Below, piece by piece: positions 1 through 12,900 of a DNA stretch of 64,000 nucleotides. The notes beneath the pieces are model-generated. The model worked only from the letters and a program-made list of their open reading frames with translations. It searched no databases and was not told the origin of the DNA. Both the position numbers and the translations under genes were made by a program. The first letter of the stretch is position 1. Each line of letters starts with the position of its first letter. The DNA lies in NCBI GenBank assembly GCA_013398615.1, contig VZSR01000028.1, positions 3,251,262 to 3,315,261 on the forward strand, in the 5' to 3' direction. The stretch comes from Brachypodius melanocephalos (lineage: Eukaryota; Chordata; Aves; Passeriformes; Pycnonotidae).

Positions 1-751
1 CAAAGATGAGGATGAGATGTCAGTTTTAATAAAGACATTGAGAAACTGAAGGAGTTAAGTGGGTTCCAGTCATAGGGAAATATGATAGTGAAAGCAAAAG
101 TAAATTGCTCACAATTGCTCCAAGAAAAATACAGAGTATATGCAAATATGCAGTGACACAGAGTCTAGAGCTAGGCATTATACCCAGCAATTTGATTAAA
201 AACTAGACACACCGTGTCTGGTAGTAAACTGTAATGGAGGTGCAGCAGTGCCCCAGAATCTTACAATAATGATTTTGCCAACTGGAATGAAGTGAGAATG
301 TTCTGTGTGCCTGCAAAGGCCGTGATCTGCCAAGACAGGGGTGGATGTCTGGCATAACAGAGATGATTTGGAAGTGTTGGGGAGAAAAGCAATCATAAAA
401 GAGAGAAATTTGAAAGACATTTGGTGGCTGAACAAAGAGGGCTGATAACTTTTTCTACTGGTCCTAAACGAATAGTTTTGAAGAACCTGTGAAGACCTAC
501 CAGGAGTATCAAGAAGAATGCCAGGCTAAGCAAAACAGATTTTGCTTGTAAGACAAGCAAATATAGATCTCAGAGTGCTAGTGAAAAACATGACAGAGAT
601 CATAACATAGCTGAACAGGCCAAGGGGTCTCAGCAGCAATGAAATGTGGCAGCCACCTGAGGAAAACTGAGTGTTTGATGTCTCTACAGTGAGAAAATGA
701 TTTCAAAGAGAATGGAAAATCTGAATTTTAATCTAGGATATGGAAAGGTTC
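1..751. other. gene-free intergenic stretch
   Basis: AT-rich non-coding DNA. I see no exon-like open frame with splice signals, no RNA gene and no recognisable repeat. Short open frames here have no recognisable protein content. The stretch ends at an 18-base A tract. Confidence 0.6.
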
Positions 752-769
752 AAAAAAAAAAAAAAAAAA
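752..769. repeat. (A)18 homopolymer
   Basis: An uninterrupted run of 18 A bases directly abuts the left side of the LTR-like block that starts near 770. It is either a chance homopolymer at the insertion point or the tail of an older retroposed sequence. Confidence 0.95.
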
Positions 770-1325
770 GTTGGCATGATTTGGTGTTGTGGTGGGTCTG
801 ACTGGGATGGAGTTAGCTTTCTCCAGAGCAGCCCACACGGTGCAGTGTTTTGGCTCTGTGGCTCCAGCAGTGCTGACAACACCCCAGTGTTTTGGCTGGT
901 GCTCAGCTGTGCTTGCACAGTGTCAAGGCCACCTCTGCTTCCCACTACACCCCCAGAGCCAGGCTGAGGGTGGGTGAGAGCCTGGCACCAGACACAGCTG
1001 GGACTCAGAGTCACCCAACAGACATTTCACGTGATGTATCCTCAAGTTCAGAAATAAAAAACTGGAAGAAGAAGAAGATGGGAGGGTGTTTTGGCTTCCA
1101 AAGTGGATGTTTAGAGACTGGCTGGGCACTGCTCTGCCTGTGGGAGGTGGTGCCATCTCCTTTGCCTCACTCGTTTCCCCCTACCCCATTCTTTTCTTCA
1201 CTTATTAAAGTGGTTTTTATCTCCACTGCAGAGTTCTCTCAATTTTGTTTTTTCCTGTTTTCTCCTCACTGTGAGGAGCTGCTGCAGGGAGTGTCAGCCC
1301 TGCTGGCTGGGGTCAGGTGTGGTTA
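770..1325 (+). mobile_element. probable solo LTR of an avian endogenous retrovirus
   Basis: This block of about 550 bp is richer in G+C than its flanks and resembles, from memory, a common bird ERV LTR. It opens with a 'tgatttggtgttgtggtggg' type segment. A TTATTAAAG element near 1200-1210 sits where the polyadenylation signal and U5 would lie. It ends with the 'gctggctggggtcaggtgtg' type segment. No gag, pol or env reading frame follows, so it is read as a solo LTR. The exact ends and any target-site duplication were not resolved. The class is uncertain; ERVL-like is my best guess. Confidence 0.6.
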
Positions 1326-3465
1326 GAAGAAAAGGCACTTTATTTAGTATTGTGCTTTCACAGAGCTTACCTTGCATCAAAAGGGGAAAAATAAATCCAG
1401 CTTCAGTGCTTGCATTTACTGCAACTACCCAGAGATGCAACCACTACCACAGGCAGAACAGCATCTGCCTGGAATTTCTTTACCCACTTCAAGAATCCTT
1501 CAGTGTCCAACACTACAGAGTTTCTGGAGCACTTTAGCTACATCTGTGCCTATTATAAAACCCTGAGACATAAAGGTAGCCCCTAATGTCAATCACATTT
1601 GGCACCCTGGGCCAGCCTGCAGCTCCCTGCTGAATGCAGCAAGTGCAGGCTGGTGTTCAGTTCTGTGGCACCCAGAGAGCCCATTTCACATCCAGGCTGC
1701 ACATCAAACACTCCTGGAGAACAAACCAAGCTCTCCCATTTCTAGTCTGGTTAACTGAGCAGTTGGTTTCACTGGAGACCTGATAAATGGGGGGATTTCT
1801 GCTCATATCCTCCAGTTATATTGTTCGGGAATATATAACCTAAAGTTAAAAAGCATACATAACAGGTGATTTTGCCATCTACATTTTAATGCTGTTTAAA
1901 TCCTGCTAGTCTCTGGGACTTAAACTGATGGAACTCATTACCAAAGGACACTAGATGTTAAACAAATGCGGATTTATTTGAACTGGTTTAAAATACCTGT
2001 ATTTCAGTCTCATCAGATAACTACAGTTCTGTTAGTTTAGAGAACAGGTAAATTCTAAAAAGAATAAGATTTAAAAATCCAATGTCATGCAGAATTTCTT
2101 GGCACATGAAAAAATCCCAAGTATTACACTAGACTCAGTCCAGTGAAACAGAAAAGTTTTTCCATTTACAACCCTGTACTCTCATATGGATCTCAATTTC
2201 ATTTCCAAGAAAGTGAAACTGCAGAGCTGACAGACTGTGTGTGTCTGGGTCTTATCCTGATTTACCTTTTTTATGCCTTTCATTACTTCTGCAAAGTGGC
2301 AAAGGCAAATATTCAAGTGAAATCGAATCCGTCTAGTCCTCAAACACCAGTTCTAATGCAACCCAAGTTCTAATTGAATTAGTAACTGACTTCTAAGCAG
2401 CCTTATGGGCCCAAGTTAGAAATCATTCCTGCCAGTGCTAAATAAGATGAAGCTTCTGGTTTGATATTGATTTATTTTCCAGGAAAAGAAGGTATACTTG
2501 GTTTGTGATTTCTGACACAGAGTAGGCACTATACCATCTGTTTTGGATACAATGGTGGAATTTTGACTCCTTCCCTTTCCCCTCTCAAAGGGTTCCCCTC
2601 TCACCTGGCCTGTCTGGTGAGCTTAGAGAGGTTCTCTCTTTCCATCATGTTGAATTACAACCCAAACCACAGAAGCATTTTTCTAAAACAAAGACCTACT
2701 AAAAGTTAGCTGTTTTGTGCTTATATAATCTTTCCTTGCAGATCCTGATATATATTAGACAGAGACAACTATTGTTGATGTGTTTAGCATGACTCAAGAA
2801 CACAATGAAGTATAGGACCTGGGAATCCTCACTCCCTGTCAAAATTGTGCATTTTTTAGAGAAACAGTTTGTCCTTTCACTTGAATATACAGGTGACATA
2901 AAGAACCAGTGAGATCGTCTAAGAAAGAAAAGATTTTTTTTTTTCATATGTGAAAGTGATAACAGATTTGATTAGGAGAAGAAGCTGGAGAGAACAGGTT
3001 CTTGGCTGCTGGCTGGATCAATGTACATGTGCTTATTTTTCCACCATACCCAATGAAAAGGTCACAGGCAAAAGATTTAACCACATCTTCTCCCAGAGAC
3101 CCTCCATTAATCGTGATTATCAATTCATGAGTTCATGATAAGCCTCTTTTTGCTCAATCTGATTTTTTCTCCTCCTTGTTTAGAAGTTGAATTAAAGCAT
3201 AATTACTTGCATTATGCCACTTGTGACAGTATGAGCTGATTAGCTTGTAAAGCACTGATTAGTTTGGGGCTACCTTAGGAGAAAGCTATGAATTATAATG
3301 AAATTCACAGATAAGCCTGGAGAGGTACTTACGACATGAACCAAATGAATTTTATATATAATTCAAAATGAGAGTATTTCCTAATTGCAACCTATTATAA
3401 ATGGATGAAACGACACCATATGACAGATTATGCTAATCTCATACCCAAACAAGTAGCATCATTTC
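1326..3465. other. gene-free intergenic stretch
   Basis: AT-rich non-coding DNA with no splice-flanked open frame and no recognisable repeat. The part near 3183-3270 is dense in ATTA/TAAT cores and reads like a conserved non-coding element; it is listed separately. Confidence 0.55.
3183..3270. promoter_or_regulatory. candidate conserved non-coding element
   Basis: A run of about 90 bp carries several homeodomain-type ATTA/TAAT cores (ataattac, gattag, gattagtt) in non-repetitive sequence. The texture is typical of a vertebrate enhancer-like element. There is no direct evidence of conservation or activity. Confidence 0.22.
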
Positions 3466-3660
3466 ACCACCAATAAATCTTTCTGTTCTCTGGTGCGGCA
3501 GCTTTGTGTCCCAAAGCGTCCCTCCCTCTCCAGCACACCCCAGCTCCCAGGGATGGGTTCACTCCATACCTGGCTGATGGGAGAGCTCCCGCTGCTTCCA
3601 CCATAAACATTTTGGTGGAACCAGTGGGTTACTTGGTGGCGTGTCAGCACAGATCAAACT
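3466..3660 (+). mobile_element. possible degraded LTR 3' half
   Basis: AATAAA at 3471-3476 is followed by about 130 bp of unusually GC-rich sequence and then by 'ttttggtggaaccagtggg' near 3610. That arrangement resembles a polyadenylation signal, U5 and post-LTR primer-site segment of a bird ERV. The flanks are AT-rich and unlike it. No retroviral coding sequence follows. The call rests on arrangement and memory of such elements only. Confidence 0.3.
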
Positions 3661-6600
3661 CAAACTAGAACGTTTTGCATTTCATAGCCGACTGCTCAGC
3701 TCACTGAACCACTCTGGTGCTCTGAGGCCAGGGCACAATGGGTGGGCTCACCATAGCTCAGTGGGGTCTCTGCTGCACGTCCTACTGGGTAATGAGATTT
3801 TGGAACAGAAAACAGACTCATAGCTTCTAGTGCCTTTTCAGCACATATGAGTAGGAGAATTCAGTTCTCAGCACTGTTCAGAACTGCCCAAATATGAATG
3901 GCATAATCTATTGCTAAGAGTCCATTCTAGAAAACAATAATCTATTCATTCCAGTTAAGCTGAAGTTAACTTTACAGGATGTGATCCAACAGGTTTTTCA
4001 TGAGTCTTTATTAAATGTAATGAATTGATTTACATGCTTTTGCTGTTAGCATCAGGGTAAGATAATGCAGTATCTTCTGAGAGGGAGTATCAGCTTGTGC
4101 AAAAGAATGCAGATGCACTGATGGTTTTGGAATGTGGCAGATTTACAGCAGCTGAATGACTGACTGTCCTCCAGCAAAACTGTTGCAAAGGTCACAGATG
4201 CACACATCCAGAAGAGCATCCAACAGTGCTCATGCTTTATTTCAAGCTGGATTGCTCAGAGTTGCTAAACTCAGGGTAATCCACGTGGTATCAACAGCAC
4301 AGACCATTGTGAATCAGTGACTGCACACACATGCGGTGGAACCTGGGTTACATTACCCCTAAATCAGTCTTTTCACTTGGGCCTGTGATTTGATTACAAA
4401 CTCTAGTTGAAAAATGTGTCATGAGGTGGTTGGTTTACATTCACAGAAATCAGATTTGTTTTAACAGCTTTTTCCAGCTATAGCTTATAATGTGGAATAA
4501 GTGTGGTACACTTCTGAGGTGTTCTTCATCCACTATTTATTATTTTTCACTAAAAGCATTTCTGGAAATTTCTTTCAATTTGACAGCAAATCAATTATCT
4601 TTAAAACTGCTTTACTTTCTAAGCACGTGTATGGCATTCAGTGATTTCAAATGTTTATGTAGCATTGTATATTCAGAAATCAATGTGTAATCTGAGGTTC
4701 TTACTCCCCCCTTTCTAAAATGATGATGTCAGTTTTCAATTTTGTTGGAAAAATCTCTTTCTACTCCTTTAGAAAGTCAGCAAGAAAATGAACATGCTGA
4801 TAATCAGAAAATGAACACGTTGATAATCTATAAATTTCATATAGTTGTTCTGGGCCTGATACAAATCACACAAGTGAATTCAGTGGACTTTGGCTGACAC
4901 CATAAGCCTTGTTTGGTTTTCTACTTTAAGTTATTCTCCATTTCACGCAGAATCTCGCATTTTTTAATGTATTTAAGCACTTAACATAGAGGAACTAACG
5001 GATTCATTTTTCAGTATGATATTGCATAGAGTTCTGAAGGAGATTTTATAGAATAATAAAATCATATGATAATTAGTTGGGTATAATAAGTCAGTCTCCC
5101 TCTGGCAGCACAATTACTCCTGTTTCAAATCAGAAATTCTTTCTGTATTCTTATAAGCTCAAATGGATTCCTGCTAGATGCCTGCCCTTTTTATTTCCCT
5201 AAATGGACACATATTTTTCTCGTTACACTCTCTGTCATAATACTCACAGCAGAGTAAGGAAAGTGTTTTGTTTGTGTGTTGTTTTTTTTTCCCCTAAGTA
5301 TTTTGTTCTCTTGGAAATCCCTTAAAAACAGCAAAAGAACACATCTACCAAGAACAGCAACCAGAGGAGAAATGCCTTGAGCTCAGAAAAAGAATGGTTG
5401 AGGCTCAATGGGCCTAATTTGTCAATGAGTTTTCTTATGGCCAGAGAGATAACCAGGACCTCTAAAGGAACCTCAACCTGTATTATTTAGTCACAAGGAA
5501 TCCTGCATGGTGTACAACTTAAGAGTAAACACACCAGAGGAAAGCACAGTGCATATATCAGAAGGACAAAACAATCAAGAATCTTAGAGTCTGACAGCAC
5601 AGATCATCAGCAGCAGCTATGGTAGAAGCTATTCTTGAAATTCAGTATTTTGTGCCTTGGTATGTAGAAGAGCCCTTTGTCCTTCAGTGAGTTTTAAGGG
5701 TTATCTGAAGGACACATTCTTCTCTGCTATTTTTAAGGATCTGATGCTGGTTACACATCCTGTTCCCAGGTCTTCAGAAGAAACAAAGATAGTCTTAGTT
5801 CAGTGAGTTTACAGCTACCCCGCAAAGACAGTGCACATCACCAAGAAATCATCTTTGCCTAATTCCCAGCTCAACAACAGGCTCCTCTGTGTTCATCATT
5901 AAATTACATTGTCAATCAAAGCAAGAATTCTTAAGCCTTATCAGTTACTCCAACTGGATTTTAACTGATGGTCCTCTATCCTTGTGCATCATTTCACTAC
6001 CAACAGCACCACCCTTAATCCAGAGGAAGAGGAGTGCTCAGAGGATATAAATGTGTTAATTTCCCTTCAGCATATTTCATTAACGAGCTCGTTTGCTTGT
6101 CTGCCACGTAATCCTTGGTCCGGGAAACAAGCACAAATGCAGCCCCATAGCTTCAAAGCACACATTAAGCCATCTAAGTAAACACAGATACAATAAGATA
6201 AACATTTAGCAGGAAATGCACGTTATTGCCAGGGCATATGGTCCTAGTGAAGATAATTTTTTGCATACTTTTATGGTCACTGATATGCTGCATATATACT
6301 TACAACAACACCCATGCACTTAGCATAGCTTAACACACATATATAACTCTTGGGAAAACAGAAATAGAAAATTATTTACTGACCTGTACTACATCTCCTA
6401 TTTGCTCCTGTAACCTTCATTCCTTTTCTTTAACATGAAATAATGTACTTTTTACTAGCAAACCATGAAGAGTTCACATGACACTACTCTGATGTAAGCA
6501 GCAAGGTCTGCATGTGCAGACCACTTGTGAATTACCAGAAGAGCAATCAGAAACTTCAGAACCTTCCACAAGAACCTGGGGTTGCATGGTTTGTGTCCCC

Positions 6601-9364
6601 TGAGCCTTACATAATGTATGGAATAAACCATGATTATGACCACAGCTGAGGTACAGGTCAGGCTCTGATAAATCAACACCACATTTTGCTGAATGTATGC
6701 AAACACCACGGTGAGCTATCTTCTTCCTCCCTGTTACTTGCCACATTTAGCCCGTGTTACTCCTTTGCAATGTTTTGTGGCTTGTTCTCCTGCACACCTC
6801 TGCTCAGTGTTTTATTCATAACCCAATGTTTTCCTGCACAGTCTCTCTCATGTCCTGTAATTTAAACTAAAAGCTGTAGCAATCATTCTAGCAGGAGAAA
6901 AAAAAAAGCTTCTGCCAGGTCCCTGGAAGCACAGTAGCCAAATTACTTGACAGTCCTGGAGTGAGAGCAGGATAGCTGGAAATGTCATGTCCTCCTCAGC
7001 CTTTGGAACAAGGGTGTCATAACTGGGCTTCAGAAATCATTTACCGGTGTGATTTGCTCTAATTTGAAAGCCATGCCTCGTTTGGCAGGAAGATACAAAG
7101 CCCATTCAGCTAGGTATTGAGGTTAGCTTGAGGACTATAGACTCCTTAGCAAGAAGTCTGTGACCTATTTTCTTCAGAAATCACCAGCCAAGCAGGATTT
7201 TACAAAGCCATTCCCGCCCTGTTTGGAAACACCGGCGCTAGATACGCTGCAGTGACACTGCACCAGGGGATCTCACCTCAGTATCACTGCCTTTCCAAAT
7301 GTTTACAACAGGGTTTCAGTTTTATCAGTTAGTTATGTTCTGACTGGGCAGAAACTTCAAACAAGTTACCCATTTATTTGCTGTACAGTACTCACAATAC
7401 TTTGTAAAGAAGTTGAAACAAGAATCTCAGCTTTTTTTCCTCCTTTTCCCTTGTACACTCAGCTTTTGAAGCTGTGTGCTGGTCTGTTTTCACTTATTTT
7501 TAATAAAGCATTGTACACAGTACAATATCAGACCAGTTATGGTTTATATATGTGAACATATGTGGCTACATTCTTTCTCCTTAAGTAAACAGTGAGCAGC
7601 AGAGTAGTCAGTAACCTTTTGGAAAAAAAGTCACCATTGGAAAAAATTACTTCGTAGATGGCTTCATGCAATTGTGGCTACAATTCATTATGCCAAAGAT
7701 GGGAAATAAAGAAAAGAGCACAGCAGTCCATCAGACCCTGCTGAGGCAAACACATGAAAGTCATTACAGATACACATACACTCCTAAAATAACCTCAGAG
7801 CCTAGCTTCTGGGTGGGGAGGTGGTAAATTCAAATCAAGGCTGAATCCCTGGACAAAGTCCATCTCTGATGTAACTCACTGGGGGCCCCTGAAACCATCA
7901 GAGCCAACTAAGCAGAGCAGTCTGACAGCACAGATGGAGGATGCTGTTCTGCAGGCAGGTGCAGACAGTGCTGAGCAATGTCACCCCTGCCCGTGGCTGA
8001 AACGACGCCAGCGCTGAAATGAAGACAGGATTTTGAGTGCCTGTACCTTGAGAAATTTTTCACTATCTTCCATCTCTGCAACATATTAGAACTCTGAATA
8101 AGCAATAGCTGCAGACAGTAGCTTGCAGCCTCAAATCCAAATTTCTTTTTTGCAGAAGGCAAATGCTTTCCTTGGTTAAGTCTTTAACAGACTTTCTGCT
8201 GTCTTGCCTGGAGTTACAATTTCACCCATCAAGATGAAAGAAGGTATTAATCAAATGTTAATTCCACCATTTTGCCTCAATGCCCACCAAAGGAAAAGAG
8301 CATTATAACGTGCCTTTCTGTTGTTGTTTTGTTATGAAGAGGCTTCAGGAAGATTCCATACCTTCCAGCATAAGCCTTGTTCTCTGTATACTCCACAGCA
8401 TTATCAAACACACGGGAGCACTTGTAATGGCAAAGTTATTTGGGCATGCATTCAGTAACACCTCTGACCCTAGGACACCTTTGGAACACCTTATATCCAG
8501 GTGAGGACTAAGATGTCAATAAAAGTGTGATGGGCACATTAAGCCTGAGGAGAGTTTAACTAGGACAGGAAGGCTCAACAGAGTTATAGGAATCCCAGAT
8601 GCTGGCCAAAGGATTCGCTATTGTAGAACTTTCCAGATCACTGAAATGCACATTTTTGATCAGACAATACCTGTAAGCAAACCAAGCTGTTGCTGCCAAA
8701 TAGGAACAGGTGAGGACTGAGAGATGTGGCACAGCTGAAACACTGCAGGGACACTGCCATCACCACTGCCAATAATGGCAGCCCCACCCAGACTTCTGTG
8801 TTTTATTGTGTCAGGTGCAGCATTTTCAAGGGTGATAGGCAAGCAGAAAAAAAAAAATCACAAGAAGAAAATATAAGAGAGACCTAAAGTGATTTGCCTG
8901 CTGTTTGGCATCAAATGATAGCTATGGGAATACGACCTAGATGTCTGGCCTCTCAGAATTCTGTCCTCTCCAGCCCACCTTTCAGTTTTCTTAAGGCAGG
9001 CTGTTGAAATTTTCTTCCTCTCTTCCATATATTTCTAAAATGCAATGAAACCAGAGAGTCAACACATAAGATTCCCAAGACATCATTCCTAAAGTGAAGG
9101 ACACTAAGCCTTGCCAATGGTCTAGCTGCCTACACAAGGAAGTTGGAAATAAATTGAGAATAATTTTTCAAATTCTCTTCCAAACTGCAGAGAAGTAAAC
9201 TTATGGCCCATCCCATTCCATGTCTACCCTCCTCAACATATAAAATATATGCCCTTCTGGTGAAGAAGCCAACTGAAAAATCCACCCTTCAGCTTGCGTT
9301 ACTCATTTTCCTGCATAGAAAAATTAGGAGATTTAAATTAAGCTGACAGTAATAAAAAAAGCTG
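3661..9364. other. gene-free intergenic stretch
   Basis: AT-rich non-coding DNA. No exon, RNA gene or clear transposable element was recognised. Open frames are short and composition-driven. A two-copy 23-bp tandem repeat at 4783-4828 is the only repeat noted. Confidence 0.55.
4783..4828. repeat. two-copy 23-bp tandem duplication
   Basis: Two adjacent 23-bp units, 4783-4805 and 4806-4828, differ at two positions (atgctg versus acgttg). Each contains aaaatgaaca and ends in gataatc. It is a local duplication with no apparent function. Confidence 0.85.
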
Positions 9365-9925
9365 TTGGAAACGTTACCAGGATGTGTAAGTCAGACAGGC
9401 AATGCCACATCCAAAGGTTCTCATATTTTATTGGTGATAAAAGTAACACCCCCAAGCCCAGTGTGGAAAGTCAGCTGGTTGGAGACAGTTTCCAGCCAGC
9501 TGACATCCTCATCCAAGGCAAAGGCTTGGATTGGGAAAACGGCTGCTAACATTGATCCCTGCAGCGTCTGCTGTACCAAGAACAATGTCAGCCTGGAGTG
9601 GAAGGACTGCCTTGGAAGCAAAATTATACACCTCTCCCTTTTCCCTTCGTGCTTTCCTTGTGTGTGTGGAGAGTCCCAGGAGATACCCAGAGCTGTGGCA
9701 ATTCCCCTGCAGAGGCCAATTCCTGGGATTGCTCCGGAGTACCGAGCTGCTGCAGTAAGCTGTGGCATGGTTAAGTTGTGGCAAGTCCTTGCTCTTCTCT
9801 TCCAGGGAAGGGAAATAGTCTTGCCATCGCCTTGCCACAGCCCAGACTCCTTGTCTGACAGCTCCTTAGTGTTTGGAGGGATGTTAATTTTATCAGCAGG
9901 CTCTGCAGAGAAGCTAGCTGGGTGA
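9365..9925. other. longest intergenic open frame, probably non-coding
   Basis: A 186-codon plus-strand frame runs without a stop, but it begins at TTG, not ATG, and its translation resembles nothing I recognise. Overlapping open frames exist on the minus strand (9421-9768 and 9509-9838), so low stop density in a GC-richer patch explains it. A 35-bp near-perfect inverted repeat at 9470-9504 sits inside. It could be an old repeat or a non-coding RNA exon. I do not call a gene. Confidence 0.45.
9470..9504. repeat. 35-bp near-perfect palindrome
   Basis: Arms GTCAGCTGG and CCAGCTGAC bracket a centre that continues the pairing. The only non-Watson-Crick positions are two G-T wobbles, so almost the whole 35 bp can fold as a hairpin or cruciform. 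Each arm holds a CAGCTG E-box core. Confidence 0.9.
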
Positions 9926-12900
9926 TAATGGCCAACAAAAGGCCACTGAAGGTAGGTTGGTTATTTTGCCTATCTGCTGAATTGTTTAATAACGTTTCAT
10001 TCTGTAAACAAACAAGATCTTCAGCAACAATAAACATAGAGAGAAATTTCCTTATCCTATACAATCTCACCCTGATGCCTCAATGATGCTATTTTAAAGA
10101 GTGGGTACACAAATCCTCTGGACCTCACATGAGAGAATTTGAAAGACTAACATATAAAAAAAAGATTAAAATGAAACTTATAAACATTCCATAAAACAAG
10201 TAAATAAATAGAAACTTGACATCTGCTAACTATTGTCACTCACAGTTGTTAATTTTGAATTTGGCAGAAATTCCATTTCCAGCAGTATTTTTCTGTATTT
10301 TTACAGTCTTACTCAACTCTGAAGCCAAAGAACTCATTTCAGTCAGAAATGCTGCACAGTGTGGGGCCCATTGCCCCTCTTTGCAGTGTTTGTACCTTTC
10401 TGTTTCCTACTGAAGGTTTGCTGTCTCCAAGCAGTTCTGGGTTTGGAGCTGCAGCTCTCTGAGCTCTTTCACTGTGTCAGCTCCAGTGTTCATCCTGGCT
10501 TGGCTGCCTGTTCTTGCAGACTGTCACTGCAGCAAGACAAACAGCCATGGCTACTGCTTCTTGCCAGCACTCAAAGAACAAATGACTGAAACTTTCATAT
10601 ATTACTCAAGTCCAACCTAGTTTTTGCTGGATGACTTTCATGATCTGTCAGCTTCTTTGCTATCAACACTTCATAAGGTGAAATTCATTCTGTGTTTCTA
10701 GTTATTTACTTGGCTGTTAAAAATGAGACACTTTTTGCATGTGCAAGTAGCTGATACCCTTTCCAAAAATCACTAATCTCTCAGACTAGGCAGATATCTG
10801 ATATCCCCATTCATAGAGATTTTCTATGAACAGTGAATAAGGGGCGAGGCGTTTGACTCTGCATCTTTTCCTTTTCAACTGTGATTGGAATTGCTTTTGG
10901 CAGAATCCCTTAAGTAATGTGAATGTGTCAGATATTAAAACCTAAAATAAAAATCAGTGAAGCCTTCCAACAAATTACAAGCACATTAAATGCAGTGCTG
11001 GCAACTCTAAAGGTCAGAAACACTGTTTTCTGTTGAATGCTTTTAACTTCCAGGCACAGAAATCCTTTCTGACCCATGCAGCTCAACGCCTTAAAACACA
11101 GCAGAAGAAACATCACAAATGCAAATTAAATAGCAAATCATTTAATTGGCATTTTTCAGAAAGAAATCTTTCTGCTAAAGACAAGTTCCACCCTTTGGAC
11201 AGGACCATGTTATCAGTCACTAAAATCCCAAGACAGGAACACCAAAAAACCTCTCCACTTTGCTAGTCATCAGACAATACTTTCAAAACTGTCAACAGTC
11301 AGAATTTTGAGTAGGTAAAGATTTATATAAGTACTCATGGGATTTTCCAAAAACACAAACAAACTCAATTCCCATGGAAGTTAACTGGCAGTGAGCACTA
11401 AATGAGATTTTCTAATGCAATGAGGGATTTACCCGCCATTTCTAAGCGCTTGGCTCTCTTTCAAACCTAAATAAAGTCCCTTGTGAAAGAGTTTTCCAGA
11501 AGTGACTCTGGGTGAGCTGTGAACTCCAGTTCAGTCACAGTGCACTGTGCAAACTGAAGTTAAGTGTCCACAGGACAGGAACTGATGGAAACTCTTCACA
11601 GTGGGATTTGTGTCTGTTGGGGTGATGATGCAGCCCCTGGATCAGATCCTCAGGTGATGTAAATCAGCACCCACCAGACCTTTCCAAGGTGTGTCTTTAC
11701 ATGGTTAAATCTAAAAGTTCAGAACCCAAAAGGCACAAAATTTGGAATCCATATACTAATATTTTTATGTAATGTCAGGCTTGAGAGATCCATGTCCCTA
11801 TTAGTAGCCACTGAAGGAGAAACTGGAAGCTAATGTTCCTTTCAGTGTTCACCTAGCAGCAACTTCTGCTGCAAACTCATCTTCCAGCTTGACATTACCT
11901 AAGCACTTAGTTTTGAATTGATTTGTAAGCTGGTGTGTACTGTCCACGCACTGAAAAATAGCACAAGCTTACATATTCCTGCACATAAAGAACATGTATA
12001 TATGTTTCTTTAAAAAAATTATAAGGGGAAAATGGCAAGCCTTTATTTTGTGACTGATTTATCAGTTCCTGGCTTGTTCATATTGCTATGCATTTCCTAG
12101 CAGAAAGCATCTTACTGGGGGTGGGTTGCTCATATATAAGCATAAATACTTACAGGTATTCCCTATACAGGAGATGACAGCCACTGGTCATCCTCACAAT
12201 ATGTTTGTAGAAGTGTAGAGGAATTTTTTCCACAGATATATTTCTTCCTCTCCACCCTAAACTGAACTCCCTTAAACCTCTATTTTAGAGCTACTATATG
12301 CAACATATATCAAACATTCCAGGTGCCTGAATTAAAAGTAGAATTTAAAGCTCATCCTGAGACTTTCTCACATGAAGAAACACCAGGGAGGCATACACAA
12401 TGCCCAGCCCTGCTTCATGCTGCAGACACTTAATGTTCCTCTGAGGGACACGAGCACGAGGCCAGGGTACCCTCTAATCACCCAGTGAAACCTTCTCCCT
12501 GCTTTTACCAAGGCCCAGTTCCTGCTCACGTGAATGGAAATATTATAACTATTAATAGGAGTGAGCTCTGTGTTACAATAGCACCTGTGAGGACATACTG
12601 TACCAGGAGACAGCTCTGCCTGGAAGAGTATATATGATGCTTACAATACAACCAAACCAACAAATCGAGGTAAATGAGCAGCCTTCTGAACAGATGTACT
12701 TAAGGCACAAAAAGATCAAGTAAAAGGAGACCAGAATCACACAGGAAGGCTCATCGAGTCCAGAACTGGCTATTCCTTGCCAAGAATACTCACATCACCA
12801 CTGCACGAGCTGAACAATTACTTTTACTGCTTGACTGCGTAGAAAATGCTCTACATTCACCTCAGGTGACGTCCCAAAAGGTGCTGCTCTGTTTGCTCAG

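Noticed and set aside
9365..9925. 186-codon plus-strand frame as a protein-coding gene
   Set aside because: Non-ATG start, no recognisable domain, overlapping open frames on the other strand, and no splice or promoter context.
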